Shown: positions 1 through 11,767 of the stretch, piece after piece | Layout of the letters: each line of letters begins with the position of its first letter | Numbering within the stretch: position 1 is the first letter of the stretch | Source of the DNA: Reticulitermes speratus | Lineage: Eukaryota > Arthropoda > Insecta > Blattodea > Rhinotermitidae | Assembly: GCA_021186555.1 (NCBI GenBank) | Contig: JAJKFL010000330.1 | Coordinates: 27,829,444 to 27,893,443 of the forward strand | Direction of reading: 5' to 3' | DNA length: 64,000 bases | Notes under the pieces: generated by a model | What the model saw: the letters and a program-made list of their open reading frames with translations, nothing else | Database searches by the model: none | Told to the model about the DNA's origin: nothing | Position numbers and translations under genes: made by a program

Positions 1-54
1 TTATTTTAATAAAACTCAAAATATTTTTGACCCATGACAAATTTTATCTTACAG

Positions 55-165
55 GGAAACTACAGTTGCTGTATATGGATTTTCAGCACTAGGTATGTTG
101 GCTTTCACCTTCACCTTAGGACTTGGATCTAGACTTCTTGTCTACATAACATCAACTTTTGTTGG
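55..165 (+). CDS. FLVCR: FLVCR exon (penultimate visible)
   Basis: Thirty-six whole codons, read from base 56, form one membrane helix. The exon begins after TTACAG with the last base of a split codon and ends GG before GTAAG, so the next codon is split as GG|G. Confidence 0.85.
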
Positions 166-996
166 GTAAGCTTGAATATATAACTAGCATGTAAGTTAGG
201 CCATATGTGGATATCAACAATTCTTAAAATGTGAAAGCAACATTAACTTCACATGCATTGCAGTTATCGATCCTTCCTGGCCATTATTTAGGACAGATAT
301 CTTCATTGATATTTAAATTCTGCTTGCTGATTTTAAAATTATTTACTCCTTGCATTTTGAATTAATATTTTTGTTTAATGCACCAACTAGACATACTTAC
401 AATATATATGACATTATAGTCACTTCACTCCAACATGTTTTGGCATGACAATGCCATCTTCAGGGAGTACACACCAAGCTGAAAACCATTTATAGTATAA
501 ATGGTTTTAAGCTTGGTATGTACTTCCTGAAGATGACAGTGTCATGCTGAAACATGTTGGAGTGAAGTGACTATGTCATACATATTGTAAGTGCATGTAG
601 TTGGTACATTAAACAAAAAAAAGTCAGCTTCCTGATTTTGTTCATTGTTTGTTATTAATAATGAACACTTCTCAACTTCAGCAGTCATGTATATTGAGTT
701 TCACAATTTTATTCAGGTGTTTCTTGGGTGGATATATGGCTGTTGGATTCGAGCTGGGGTCTGAGATTACATATCCTGAACCAGAGGGCACTACTGCAGG
801 AATTGTGATTCTGGGGACACAGATACTTAGTGTGTTCCATGCCATGGCCTATAGCTGGATGGTTCATATGATTGGTGACTTTTGGGCGAACATCGTCCTG
901 ACTGTTACTCTGCTCATTGGAACTGGATTGACAGTCATGATTCCTTCAGATTTACGACGACAAGCAGCACATAAGTCAAGTGTACTACATGCTTGA
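55..996 (+). CDS. FLVCR: FLVCR-family transporter, C-terminal part (2 exons)
   Basis: This is the last part of a 12-helix major-facilitator-superfamily transporter of the feline leukemia virus subgroup C receptor-related family. Vertebrate members move heme or choline across the plasma membrane or other membranes. Seen: exon 55-165 follows a TTACAG acceptor and ends at a GTAAG donor. Exon 717-996 follows ATTCAG, and the split Gly codon (GG|G) keeps the frame. The first exon encodes a hydrophobic helix. The second encodes GGYMAVGFELGSEITYPEPE, the family's typical Tyr-Pro-Glu segment before the last helices, then two more helices and a short basic tail before TGA. About 129 residues are visible; the N-terminal two thirds lie left of the window. 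The TTG/ATG at 649-661 is intronic, not a start. A possible poly-A signal AATAAA lies at 1337-1342. I cannot separate FLVCR1 from FLVCR2. Confidence 0.88.
371..616. repeat. Fold-back (MITE-like) element in FLVCR intron
   Basis: Two inverted arms of roughly 110 bases face each other. The left outer end reads TTTAATGCACCAACTA and the right reads its imperfect complement TAGTTGGTACATTAAA. Both arms hold the sequence CACTTCACTCCAACATGTTT or its complement, and a GAAGATG motif. No coding capacity is seen, so a non-autonomous element is likely. No clear target duplication was found. Confidence 0.75.
717..996 (+). CDS. FLVCR: FLVCR terminal coding exon
   Basis: The exon starts after TATTCAG with the single base completing Gly. 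It then reads 92 codons to TGA at 994-996. It carries the YPEPEG segment and the two final hydrophobic helices. Confidence 0.88.
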
Positions 997-1129
997 CAGA
1001 TCACTGTTGCCACATGTCTAACAGATCATTGTAGTACACAAGCCTAATGTCCCAATGTGCATAGTGATTGAGCATAGGGATGTCTTTAGCTTGAAAATTG
1101 TTAGTACAATTACATAAAGGAGGATGAAA

Positions 1130-1285
1130 CTGATGGGAAATATAGTGTACATAGAGGACACAAAGAATGCACACAACATTTTGACAGGAATTCTTAATGT
1201 AAAGAGGTCATGTAGGAAAATTTTTCGTACGTGGGAGGATAATATTCACATGTATGGATTTGATTCAACTAGTTCAAAATATGGT
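1130..1285 (+). pseudogene. Possible degenerate LINE tail
   Basis: The bases around GTGGGAGGATAATATT and the following GGATTTGATTCAACTAGTTC resemble the matching part of the better preserved LINE tail at 10515-10920. The match is short and broken, so confidence is low. Confidence 0.3.
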
Positions 1286-1289
1286 AATA

Positions 1290-3000
1290 TTTAGGGCTTA
1301 TTGAGAGCGTGTGCATGATCCTTGTGGTCTGATAAAAATAAAGTATTTCTTGATCAGTCCCACAACGATGTTTTCAAGAAAGACTTGGATTTTAACCTTT
1401 AGTGTACAGCCTTTTAAATGCCAGTTTTCTACTGCGACCAGAGCACTATTCAGTTTAAATGCCCACTGTGGGGCAGTGTTTTCCCATTTGGATTAACATT
1501 GTGTGGGACAATGTTGTCCAATTCGTCTGTTAAAGAGTTTGATAATCACTACTTCAAAACGTGTTTGAGAAGTAATGTGTGTAAGGGGATGGAGTTTTGA
1601 GTAATTTTATCTCTGCATTTTTGTTACTTGTGTAAGTGTGTACCCTCCATTATTATTTTTTGTGTATTGATGGAGGTCTGTCTCTTTTGCATACAAAACT
1701 GTGAGCACTGGTGTTGGACACCTTTTTATGAAGCAAGTAGTTAGTATATATAGGCTTTGAAAGCGTTCATCAGAATTCAGGTGTAAAGAATATTCCTTCT
1801 ATCTCTGCACAGCAGTATTGTAAATCATGTTTGACATTTCTTCTGATCCCTGGTCTGAGTCGGAACAACATGCTTGTACATATCTTAATGCTTTCATTTT
1901 GTTTATTTTTGCCTGAACTTTGTGTTGTGCAATTCTTTTCTCTAATATTTATTGGTGAAAAGTGATGCATATCCACACATTGCATTTAATTTCCCATCAC
2001 ATGGGCAATTTTAATTACAGCAACTTTGGATCTGGAACCTGTGGCTCTTTTGGAAATAGTAATGTGTTACAGAATAACTAATTTTCGTTTGTGTATAGGA
2101 CACCCGAGGAAAAAGAATGTAGACATAATTTTAGCGAACACTATCAGTTATTGTTATCCTCTTCAAGTTTAAACTTGTCCAGTGTGGACCATATGGGAAT
2201 AAAAGTTCCTTGATGACATTATGAATACTGGACTAGTTACAAACGGACTGTAGGAGCTGGGACAGTGGTTGGTTTACTTACTGTGGGATGGACAAGCTTC
2301 TGGCAGGGGTTAGAGTGGTTTTCTCCTTCAGAGTGTAAAGACTGGCTGTGGAGTCTGTCCAGCCACCTATACATTGGGTAAGGGATGCTATTTCCACAGG
2401 GTTAAGGCAGCCAGGGCATTCACTTGACCACTTACTCCCATCTAGTGCCAACATTAACAGTGAGTAGAACTATACCTTTAATTTATACTTCCATATGCAT
2501 GCATGGTGTGTATAAGGCTAAATTTATGATCGGTTTTTGGTAATCCTATACTACTGTTGCAGAAAAAAATCATTCGAGTTGTCAGGAGAACAAGGCCATT
2601 TTATTTTACTAATCAGGTGATATAAAATCTTTACTCTAGGTTTTAATTGAATTTCTTATAATACAGATTCTTGAACTTAAACTGTTAGGGATTCTCTAAT
2701 TGTTTGAAAACATTATGGTAAATTCATTCAGGGGTACACGTTACTCCTCCATCCCAAACCTATCTCTGTTGCACCTAGTGACAAGAATGCAGACCAGCCT
2801 GTCCAGGCAGCCACATGTACCATCCTGGTTCATGTCAGTACTATATGCATCAGGTGTTTTCTTGTGGTTTATTCTTTATTATTCTTTCTGTATGGGAAGA
2901 GTATATACATTCAGAAAACACTGTACAATCTGCACATAAAAGAAAAAAGAAACTGAGAAATGAACTATTCAATTATTGATTTGTAATGTGGGTTTGGCAG
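1290..3000. other. FLVCR downstream region, no further gene seen
   Basis: The start of this stretch probably includes the FLVCR 3' UTR up to near the AATAAA at 1337. The remainder is AT-rich, with short frames that lack recognisable domains or splice context. I see nothing else in it. Confidence 0.5.
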
Positions 3001-3007
3001 CAAAGGG

Positions 3008-3283
3008 TTAAACCCAATTACATTCCAATCCAGAACAGACCTTCACAATAAATGTAAGCACAAAATATAATACACGCCTAGAACTTGTGTGACCTATCAC
3101 TGGGAGTTCTTTCCGAATGATCTTGTGTTCGGAAGTTGCCCATACCACTACTTTAACCTTTATCTTCCGGCCTTCAAATCCCAATGTACCTGCTGACGGA
3201 ACCTGCACATAAGTGGAAGAGCGTTTTCCCTTTCGTCCATAACGAGTTACATTAAACGGGATATAGTCGTCCCATTTCTCTAA
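3008..3283 (-). CDS. Unassigned open frame, possible exon
   Basis: A minus-strand frame stays open for about 90 codons and has a candidate acceptor TTAG ending at 3280. It reads with few hydrophobic runs and includes DDYIPFNVTRYGRKGKRSS and later VPSAGTLGFEGRKIKVKVVV. The composition is more protein-like than the neighbouring chance frames. I do not recognise the family. No matching upstream exon, donor or start could be placed. It may be an exon, a relic of a transposable element, or chance. Confidence 0.25.
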   Translation of the reverse strand, partial: LEKWDDYIPFNVTRYGRKGKRSSTYVQVPSAGTLGFEGRKIKVKVVVWATSEHKIIRKELPVIGHTSSRRVLYFVLTFIVKVCSGLECNWV

Positions 3284-3529
3284 TTAAGGTTAACATCAGG
3301 TACGTTCTGTGTGTGTGAATAGATGGCAGTGCGGTTGGCTGTTGTATGTCGTTCGTATCTAATGAACAGCAAAGATGAAATAATGTGTACCAATGATCTG
3401 TACTCCTAGCCGTCCGCCTAACCAATAACAAAATTACATTTATCGCTTACGGTAGCCAAGTTGAGGTGGTTGGTATTTTGAAAGTTGTGCGGAAGGAGAG
3501 GAATCTGCAACGTTTGAAGGCGTATTACG

Positions 3530-3795
3530 TTCTGTGATATTTTCAGTGGTGTTAGTATTCTTAAAACTGTGTTGAACTAAGATGTTTCACGTACGATGTC
3601 TTGTGCACGCACATGCATATGACGCTCACAAAGATGTGGCCTGACGATGATTCGTGCGATAGCCATGTTGAAAGTGTTCAAGGTAAGGAAAGTACGTGCA
3701 TTGTGTAAAGGAAAAAAAAAACCCTAAAAATCTTGAGTTCTTTGATACTTTCAGTGGCGTTATTATGGTTGGAAAATGTGTCGAACTAAGATTTT
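3530..3795 (+). repeat. Local direct duplication
   Basis: The segment near 3530-3584 (GTTCTGTGATATTTTCAGTG, later GTTGAACTAAGAT) recurs imperfectly at about 3736-3795 (GTTCTTTGATACTTTCAGTG, later GTCGAACTAAGAT). The two copies are about 205 bases apart and face the same way. The function is unknown. Confidence 0.55.
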
Positions 3796-4092
3796 GTAAG
3801 TAAGCAATGGAAATGATGGCATAAACAAGTCGCTGGTTCAAGGGCCGTCCAACCCGTAGTTTGTGAGCAACCTGTCGCCCGTGATCACGCCGTTCACCGC
3901 TGCAACTTGTCCGACCACAGACCTTTAGCAGATTGGAAACTCCGTGGAAATGTGAAACTATAGCGCCTTCGTGCGGTAATGTAGCCGGCAGGGCTCACTA
4001 GCTGTGGGTAACGTATGGAACTATGTAGCCATACCCTCATCATCACCCCCCACTTCTTTCACAATGACAAAAACATAGCGAACTTCGAAATT

Positions 4093-4243
4093 ATCACAAA
4101 CCAGCTAAATACACTTATTGGCAATGTACCGTATTATTTTACATTATATTTTCGCTGACATTTCTGTTCAGATAAAAATATAATGTAAAATAATAAGGTA
4201 TATTTATTGCCTAATATGTGTATTTAGTTGGTTTGTAATAGTG
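4093..4243. repeat. Short fold-back MITE
   Basis: Two arms of about 65 bases are inverted around a short loop near 4160-4172. The left begins ATCACAAACCAGCTAAATAC and the right ends with the near complement GTATTTAGTTGGTTTGTAAT. Each arm also holds ATTATTTTACATTATAT or its complement. No coding capacity is seen. Confidence 0.8.
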
Positions 4244-4269
4244 ATATAATGCAGAATATTAAGATTCAA

Positions 4270-4530
4270 AATTATAGTCTTCCGGTTTATGAGACCGTGC
4301 AGTCCGATTGGTGGGTACCGTGGTTTCAGTCAGGACATACTGCCTCCATCTTCTGACTGCCTGTGAAGGCAGACCCAGGATGCTCCTCCAAAACATTCAT
4401 AACCATGTACCAGACTATACGGTGTCCTAAACCCAGACCACATTATGAATCCTTACCACTGTCAGCACCTCAAATCCTGTACCAAAGAATATTAAGAACA
4501 ACTGAAGAGTTGATGCAAATGTCATGTTGG
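4270..4530. repeat. Probable dispersed repeat, SINE-like
   Basis: The segment has the CCTCCATCTTCTGACTG and TGTGAAGGCAGA style found in the other dispersed modules of this window. No internal polymerase III boxes or clear ends could be defined. Confidence 0.3.
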
Positions 4531-4833
4531 GAAAACTGAATTACAGGAAGTGCAGTATGATTTTTAAAGATGCAGTATTTAATACAACATCTTTTTCACC
4601 AACTTTGTACACTTTTCTCATATTTTGCCTCTTGAACAAACTGAGGAAATGAGATCTGGAACACTTCTTGGTTACAGATACTCGTATAATCAGTATAAAT
4701 ACACATTTTAGTGTCAGGACCATGTATGCTGAATTTCAAAGTTCTACTAAAATGATATCACAAGAAAAATCACACACTCAAAACTACTTACAATATTGAA
4801 CATTAATATTATTCATTCCGTACATTTTCTTTG

Positions 4834-5183
4834 CTATGTTTATTGTCCGGCAAATGTACGCTTTTATTCACTATTAATTTGTGAAACACAGTCCTACATG
4901 TTTCGAACCTTATCCCGGTTCATCGTCAGGGACTTCAGTATTTTAAATTATACTGATTTTTTACATCAATGGAACAATTTATACACTGGTTAAAATTGAT
5001 ATATTATTCAGTTTTTACCATTTTAACCAGTGTATAAATTGTACCATTGATGTAAAAAATCAGTGTAATTTAAAATACTTAAGTCCCTGAAGATGAACCA
5101 AGATAAGGTTCGAAACATGTAGGACTGTGTTTCACAAATTAATAGTGAATAAAAGTGTACATTCGTCAGACAATAAACATAGA
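4834..5183. repeat. Large fold-back element (about 165-bp arms)
   Basis: The left arm starts CTATGTTTATTGTC and the right arm ends with the complement GACAATAAACATAG. The arms match almost throughout, including TTTAACCAGTGTATAAATTG beside the central loop at about 4994-5020. Both arms carry the GAAGATGAACC / GGTTCGAAACATGTAGGAC module, or its complement. Because the arms are complementary, the two short ORFs at 4796-4993 and 5023-5211 read almost the same peptide on opposite strands; neither is a gene. Confidence 0.88.
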
Positions 5184-8100
5184 ATATTGAACGTTCTTGA
5201 AGTAGAAACACTTGCCTCCTCCATACACAACTGTCGCCACATGAAAAAAATTAAATAAGTATGTCATAACTATGATTATGTAAATAAAAAACTTCATTTC
5301 TGATGGTAATATTTTCTTCACAGTACACACAACACTAATACACTAAATTTGTAGCACTGCCCAGTGTTATACAACAGTCAACACACAAAAGAACAACACA
5401 AAATGTAATACGAAATAGAAGTTCAAGAAACAGAGGACATATACATGAAAGAGAATATATGATAATGTATAGATTATGAAGAATGTTCATTGAGGTTCTA
5501 TATGTCACAGTTATCAAGTTAAATGACAATATAAAATGAAGCTGAATTATTTCACTGAAGTATCATAATTTGTCAACACATTCCCACAGTACACTAATGC
5601 CATTTGTCTCATCTTTGCACAGTTTCTGCATTCATTGCTCAGGAAGGTCCAACTTTTTACCTTATTAACAGCATTTGTCCAGTGTTTCAAGTGCGTACTT
5701 GTACCGCTAAGTCAGCAGTCAAAAACCTTGGCACAGTCAGGATAGCATGTGCCACCACTGAAGCTGTCAATTTCCTTGACAACCACAATTGTTGACAGAC
5801 ATCTGCTTTCCAATTTACCTGCAGTTATTGTTAGAATGATACAAATTCCCTTCACAATTGGGTATGATATAAAAGAAAACACAAAACAAACCACTGAAAC
5901 ATGTAACACCATTATGTGTGATTCAACTTCACAGTGCAGTTGTCCTTACCTACTGTGACCAGAATGCCGATAACTACTCGTAACTTGCACAGCCAAGCTC
6001 ACTGTCATACTCTGTCAACCAGGGTTCAGGTGTCTGTGCTTCACATTGGGCAGCAGGTGATAAAGCACATTCTGTTTGTCAGTTTCATAAAGCTTCAATA
6101 TGTCCTCCCATTTAGCAGTACCAGTAAGTTGCTCGCTGTTTATTGTAATCCAACACCCAAGATTCAGTGCATTGCAGGGCATGCCCAGTCCCTCTGCCCA
6201 CAGCTGAGCCCTGTATAAAAATGAAACCAGAAAATACAGAAATGAAACTGTCATTCATATGGTTAATGTCCTATGTTACATTTTCAGTACAAGGTGAACC
6301 CCATTGGTGACACAAATTCTTCACAGTTGGTTACAATATATTGTTCAACTGTTCATAATTTCTTCTGACTTCAGTATAAGAGGGTTGATAAAACATTGGA
6401 GACGAGTGAATTTGGAAGTTACAACATAACTTCAAAATATTTTATGTGGAAATTAATGTATAGCATGTGCAACATACACAGCTGATACAAGTTACTCTTA
6501 TGTGATACATTTTCATTTCCCAAGAGAATGTGTTATGAACAATGAGACATCATTCTGTCATAGTGTGAACATCAATACTACTACTACTACTACTAAATGC
6601 AACTTTCACACGTTTGTAATAACGATAACATCCTTATACGTTGTGTTAATACGCTAGAACCGCTCAAAAATTTCAGAAATGTATAAATTCCTAAATACGT
6701 TAACTTTGAAATATCATACACCCTCCCATCATGTGATACAACTTGCCCGCAAGAGTTCCTTTCTCTGCTATCTATGTGGTAAATAGCCACTGAGCATCAG
6801 CTACAGTAACGCATGCAGGCGCCACTTGTGGCACCACAAGACCTTGTTTCCAGTGGTCCATTGAACCTTCACTGGAGTGCCTCCAAACACCACTAACGCA
6901 ATGACACACGGATTGTGCAGTCATGGATGCTTGGGTTAATTAAAGCTACGGCCTACCACATCATGCTTCACGCATTCACAGATGCATGGTTCTATAAAGC
7001 CATAGTGTGTCTCATGTATGAGCTGTGGTAGGGTCCTAAGTCTCATCCTGCAAAGGAACCCTGGAATGTAGGAAATTCTGTTATGTTCTGTCATCCATGG
7101 GTTTTCCAGTCGAAAGTAGCCGTGCGTGATTGCAGCGATTGTGAATGTCGAGCGAGGATGTGTGCTTATTTCTTAACTGACAGTATTAAACATGGGCGTG
7201 TGTGTGTGTAATGTGAAATAATGATGAAACGTGTATGACAAATGTTGACTTAAGATTTTGTATGTGAGTTAAGTGACGTTTGTTACAGTACTGTTAGGAA
7301 AGCTCAGATGTATGTGATTTGACTATTGAAGGTTAAGTTTTTTTGGTGAATTTCGCTTAAGTTCACTCTTACTGTTTTGGCATTTGTATGCCAAATTTTT
7401 CACTATGAAATTGTTTATGTTAATGCTGAAAAATCATTAAAGCAAGTAAGGCAATAGAGAATGAGAATATTTTTGCTTGTAATTCCTGACACGATCTGCA
7501 TGAGGATGTGCTGTCCCCAGTGAGAGAAGACGGACTACTTAACTTCAAGTCTGAACTGGTGGTGTGTTGTATTTCATAGTTACCAAGCATAGCCTAGTGA
7601 TGTTATTATCAAAATACCAAAAACCTTTAGCATGCCTGTGTGTCACAAGTCTGCTGTGTTTTAGTGCACATGGGCACAGTCAGAGTTTCCATATGTTCTG
7701 CATATACAGTAGATGGTTGGCAAAACCTTGGGCTTTTCAGTGTCCCCTGTATTTTATAATTTAAATTGGGATTGTAAAACCCACTTATGTCAAAGAGACT
7801 CTGTAAATTTAGTTAAGTGGAGGGTTGACATACATTTCAGTTCTTGTCAGTTCCTGCATTACTAATTTCAGTACTTTAATATTTTCACATTCTGGTTAGT
7901 TTTTCACTATCACCAGTTAGTCTTTTAATGTCTTTACTTGTTCCTTTGCTCTTTTTGGTGTACTATCATGTTCTCAAACGTTTTTCCCCCTGAAGACTGT
8001 AGTCCTATTTGTGTGTCTTTTTCTTCATAGGGCATCAGTAGTATACTTATATTCCTGTTGTGGGTTACTTGTTTGTACATGTAATGTGTACACCCTGCAT

Positions 8101-9950
8101 ATCCTGTAGAGATCAGGCTGTTTTCAATACACGTGCCATCCTGTCTCGTATGTTGGCAGCCATTCATGCACCCTATGACAGGAGAAGCTCAGATTCCATA
8201 TAGTAGTGTGTTTGAAATAAAGCAGAGCCAGCATTGACTAGTCATATTAGAAGACTGCCACTTGGTTTTATTGTCACAACAGAAGAGTATGTCTTTCTTA
8301 CATTGTGTGTACACAACTTAAATGCATGTAATCCATTACATTCTTTCGTAAGGACTCTGTCTGATCCTCATCTGAACAACTTTTGTACGCGTTGATAAAT
8401 TTTTCACTTTTATTAAACTTGGTATGAACATCTTGGCACTAGAGGTCACATCAACTATGTGCTTGTTAATTTCCCACCATCAGCAACACCGTGGAAGTAA
8501 CACTAGTGAAGCAGGTGGTGATAATGCATTGGTAGTGGATAATGAAATATGTTGTGTGTATAGAGAGCTATCAGTAATTGGTTTAAAGTTATTGAAGTTT
8601 CTCACAGCTGTGTTTCTGAAGAATCAAGTCTTCTTGGATGTTGTGCAGTGTTGACTGATAAATAAATACCAACATTCTGAAGAATTGTAGTGCCTTCATC
8701 TTCAAGGTTAGGCAGTCCCAAAAGCCACTCTCCTTCAAATTTTTGTAACTGTTTACCAGTCAACATGGCATAACACCTGAGAAGACTTGAATCTTCAACT
8801 TATGACCACTTTTTTTGTGGTAGTAGTACTGCCAGTTGTGGTCTCTTTAACCTCTCTGGCCTCTGAACGCCCTTGTAATGGTGAAAAAGTACATTTGTTG
8901 GGTGGTCTTTAGTATGCTGATGGTTGATTGAATGTTGGTTAATTTAACTGTGCTTTTTTAGTCTTATAAATCAGGTATAGAAGTTGAATTGTTAACAACA
9001 TCTATTAAGTTTGCACAATGGGAACATTGTCTGGCCTCTCATGATAGTCCTCCCACCTAGCTCATGTTCACATGTAAATACAGTGCATCATTTTAAAGAC
9101 ACTCCAAGAGGCTGTTTTTCTTTTGCTGTTTGTGAATCAAAACTGACAGAGTGAGTCAGATTTGAGATTCTGTCAGTAGGGGCAATGAGGATTGGTCATC
9201 TGGGTGTGACTGTGTGGTGTGGTAGATATGTACTGAAGTTGCAGAGGTGCATTTAGTTTACTTTTACAGTACATGAGCTGCAGTGGGTCAGTGATGATAA
9301 CAGCTGGTCAGTTGGAGAGCTGGGTTTTGATTATCAGTAGAGGTATGGAGTCCCCTCTTTCCTGTCATCTGGTCTCCTGTCCAGAACAGCATTGAATGTG
9401 AGTGGTATGCCCTAAGAAGCAGATGTGTCATTAAAAGAAAAGCGCACTGGATAATCACTGAAATTGAAGGGTGAAAGTGCACCATATGTAATACAGTGGT
9501 ACATATGAAGTTTACACAAAGTAAGGCAACAGTAAAACATATAGCAACAGAAGGCGAGTCTCAAGGCTTTTACATATCTAGTTTTTATACAGGTTTGTAG
9601 CTAATGTTGTATGACTTTTTTAGCTGTTGTGGTGTAAATGTGTGGAATAATTTGATCAGTGCCCCTAGAACTTGCTTTGGTTAGCAACCTTTGATCATTG
9701 TTTACACGTATTTTAATTCACATACCAGTCACCTTACTCCCTGATTTGTCTACAGGCAGTCCACATTTATTTCAGTACTCAAGAAACAATCATTTTTTAT
9801 GGAACCCTAAGGGTCTTGCAGATCACTACAAAATGTACTCGTGAACTCCATCTGACCTGGTTCAATCCATTCGGTGTCTTCATAACCTGTTTTCATTAAG
9901 TTGTATATTATTGTCCATTATGCACTAGTTTCCAACCAAAATTATGTTAA
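5184..9950. other. Gene-free spacer with short repeats
   Basis: No reliable exon was found on either strand. Noted items are a (CTA)n run near 6582-6595, a short fold-back at 6947-7033 (CCTACCACA... and its complement TGTGGTAGG), and a segment at 6810-6900 related to 30300-30400. The short frames here are single-strand chance ORFs. Confidence 0.45.
6810..6900. repeat. Dispersed repeat copy (pair with 30300-30400)
   Basis: The segment holds GGCACCACAAGACCTTGTTT and CCATTGAACCTTCACTGGA. Closely similar text occurs at 30315-30370 (GCGCCACAAGGCCTTGTTT, CCATTGAACATGCACTGGA). The family is not identified. Confidence 0.55.
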
Positions 9951-9954
9951 CATT

Positions 9955-9998
9955 TTATGAGATCTGTGCTCTTCTGGGATATTACACAGCATAATTTT
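9955..9998 (+). repeat. Fragment of TCTTCTGGGAT dispersed module
   Basis: The stretch beginning GAGATCTGTGCTCTTCTGGG, followed by ATATTACACAGCAT, matches the arms of the fold-back at 51358-51655. It is therefore a solitary fragment of that repeat family. Confidence 0.55.
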
Positions 9999-10514
9999 AC
10001 ATTTTATGTTTTCCCATGTGTAAAATGTTTCACTTATTTGTCTCTGTATATAACAGTGATGTGTGAGTTGCAGAAATTGTATGAGCTCAAGTGGGAAGAA
10101 ATTAGGCCATGAATTGTAATTTGGGAAGGCTTTATGAGGAATCAGTTATGATCTGTTGTACTGTCCAGTCATTTGCCTGAAAGGAATGTGGATAACATGA
10201 AAAATTCCAATCGCGATAGTTGTTGTTCTTCCTAGCCAAGATTCATACGGCATATGAAGCAGGAATGCTAGTGATGACACCCTGGAGTATCTTTTCTATA
10301 CCTACTGTATTCCGAATCATTAAATCAAAAGTGTGAGTAAATTCATTTAACAACAATCACCTTTTTTATCTGTGACACTAATGTGAATTGTCACACTGTC
10401 GAGATTCTTTAAACATAGCTGTCAAAATTGTGTGACAAACTGCAGAGAAAAATATTAAAATACAACAGGAATTGACTAAATCTTGGTCTGTAACAGTAAG
10501 GGAAGAAACATAGG

Positions 10515-10920
10515 GTGAGGATGTTCAAAAATAGGGAGCTGAGGAATATGTGTGGGTTTAAGAGGTTGAAAGTAACAGGAGACTGGAGAAAATTTCATAA
10601 TGAGGAGCTTCAGGATTTATATTGCTCCCCAGATATTATTCAGGTGATCAAGTCAAGGAGGATGAGATGGGTGGGGCTTGCCACATTTATGAGGAAGAAG
10701 CAAAATGCATACAGGGTCTGGTTAGGAAACATGAAGGAAGGAGACCATTTGGAGAACCTAGGTGTACATGGGAGGATAATATTAAAATGGACTGTAACAG
10801 CAGTGCAGTGGCAGGGTGTGGACTTCATACATCTGGTTCAGGATAGGGACAAGTTGTGGGCTCATGTGAACATGGTAATTAACTGTCTGGTACCATAAAA
10901 TGCTGGGAATATCTACACTA
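10515..10920 (+). pseudogene. Degenerate LINE C-terminal tail
   Basis: An open frame of 127 codons keeps the tail of an insect non-LTR retrotransposon polyprotein downstream of the reverse transcriptase. It shows TGDWRKFHNEELQDLY, then IKSRRMRWVG, then DFIHLVQDRDKLWAHVN. These are characteristic of LINE tails common in insect genomes. The endonuclease and reverse transcriptase are absent, so this is a 5'-truncated, inactive copy. A related piece lies at 47885-48110. Confidence 0.8.
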
Positions 10921-11030
10921 ACTGAGGAACTCTTATGCTCTCAAGAAAGATTTTGCACCATGGTGTTGGTTGGCCAGTTGGAATGAAGTAAGTGTATCCC
11001 TGATGTGGGGTCATTTTACAGCACCCAATA

Positions 11031-11235
11031 ATGAGATTTAAGGCTTCCACAGTGGTGAGAATTATGATCATATTTGTCTGTGTTAGGGGACCATGCAGTT
11101 TTGTAGCTGGTTGTGAACATTTCAGAGGAACCGTGCAGCTGGTTCCATCATCAGAATCTGCCCAGGTGACAGAGGCAGCAGATTCCTTAAAAACGTCGGT
11201 GATTACAAGACTACATGGTGACATAACTCGCACAC
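11031..11235 (+). repeat. Dispersed SINE-like repeat (GAGATTT...CCATGCAG family)
   Basis: The sequence starts ATGAGATTTAAGGCTTCCAC and continues through AGGGGACCATGCAG to a GACTACATGGTGACAT end. The layout and motifs match a repeat family seen in shorter form at 14925-15000, 16270-16325, 38225-38310 and 51355-51655. The translated frame is not a gene. Confidence 0.5.
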
Positions 11236-11767
11236 ACACACACCAGTTTCCACATCATTTTATTGTACTTTTACGTTTTGATCAGAAGCATTTGTCTTCA
11301 GGGAGACATTGTATGCATTCCTGGCAAAAACACTTCATATTCTTAAGATATCTGTCCTAAGGTGATTTTAGAATGGAACCTGTACAGTACAATAAAACGA
11401 TGTGCAAACTAATGGTGTCTATCTTCATGGTATTATTTGTTGATAAAAGAACATTTAGCTGTGCCAGGTTTAATTTCTGCAGTGCGGTCTAAAAACTGCA
11501 AGATTCACATGCAGTGTTTATATAATTTTCAGCTCAGCCTACCGAGTTAAAATCTCGGTCAAATTAACGGCTATTCTGAGGACCTTCGAGGTTTTATTCA
11601 GTCATTACAGGAAAATACTGAGATAGTGCCTTCAAATACACCGCGACCGCCTCCCTCAAAACATTACGCACAATTCACGAAGGGTTCCACAATTCATTCG
11701 TCTCCATATAACCAGTATCGCTGACACAACATTGTTAAGTGACTCACTGTCAATCTATGACAAGCTT

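Noticed and set aside
649-716. In-frame TTG/ATG codons before the FLVCR exon as a gene start
   Set aside because: They lie upstream of a clear ATTCAG acceptor, and the upstream exon at 55-165 joins in phase, so these codons are intronic.
4796-5211. Two similar 60-residue proteins on opposite strands
   Set aside because: They are the two arms of one fold-back element read from each side.
10640-10828. Minus-strand 62-codon frame
   Set aside because: It is antisense to the LINE tail at 10515-10920.
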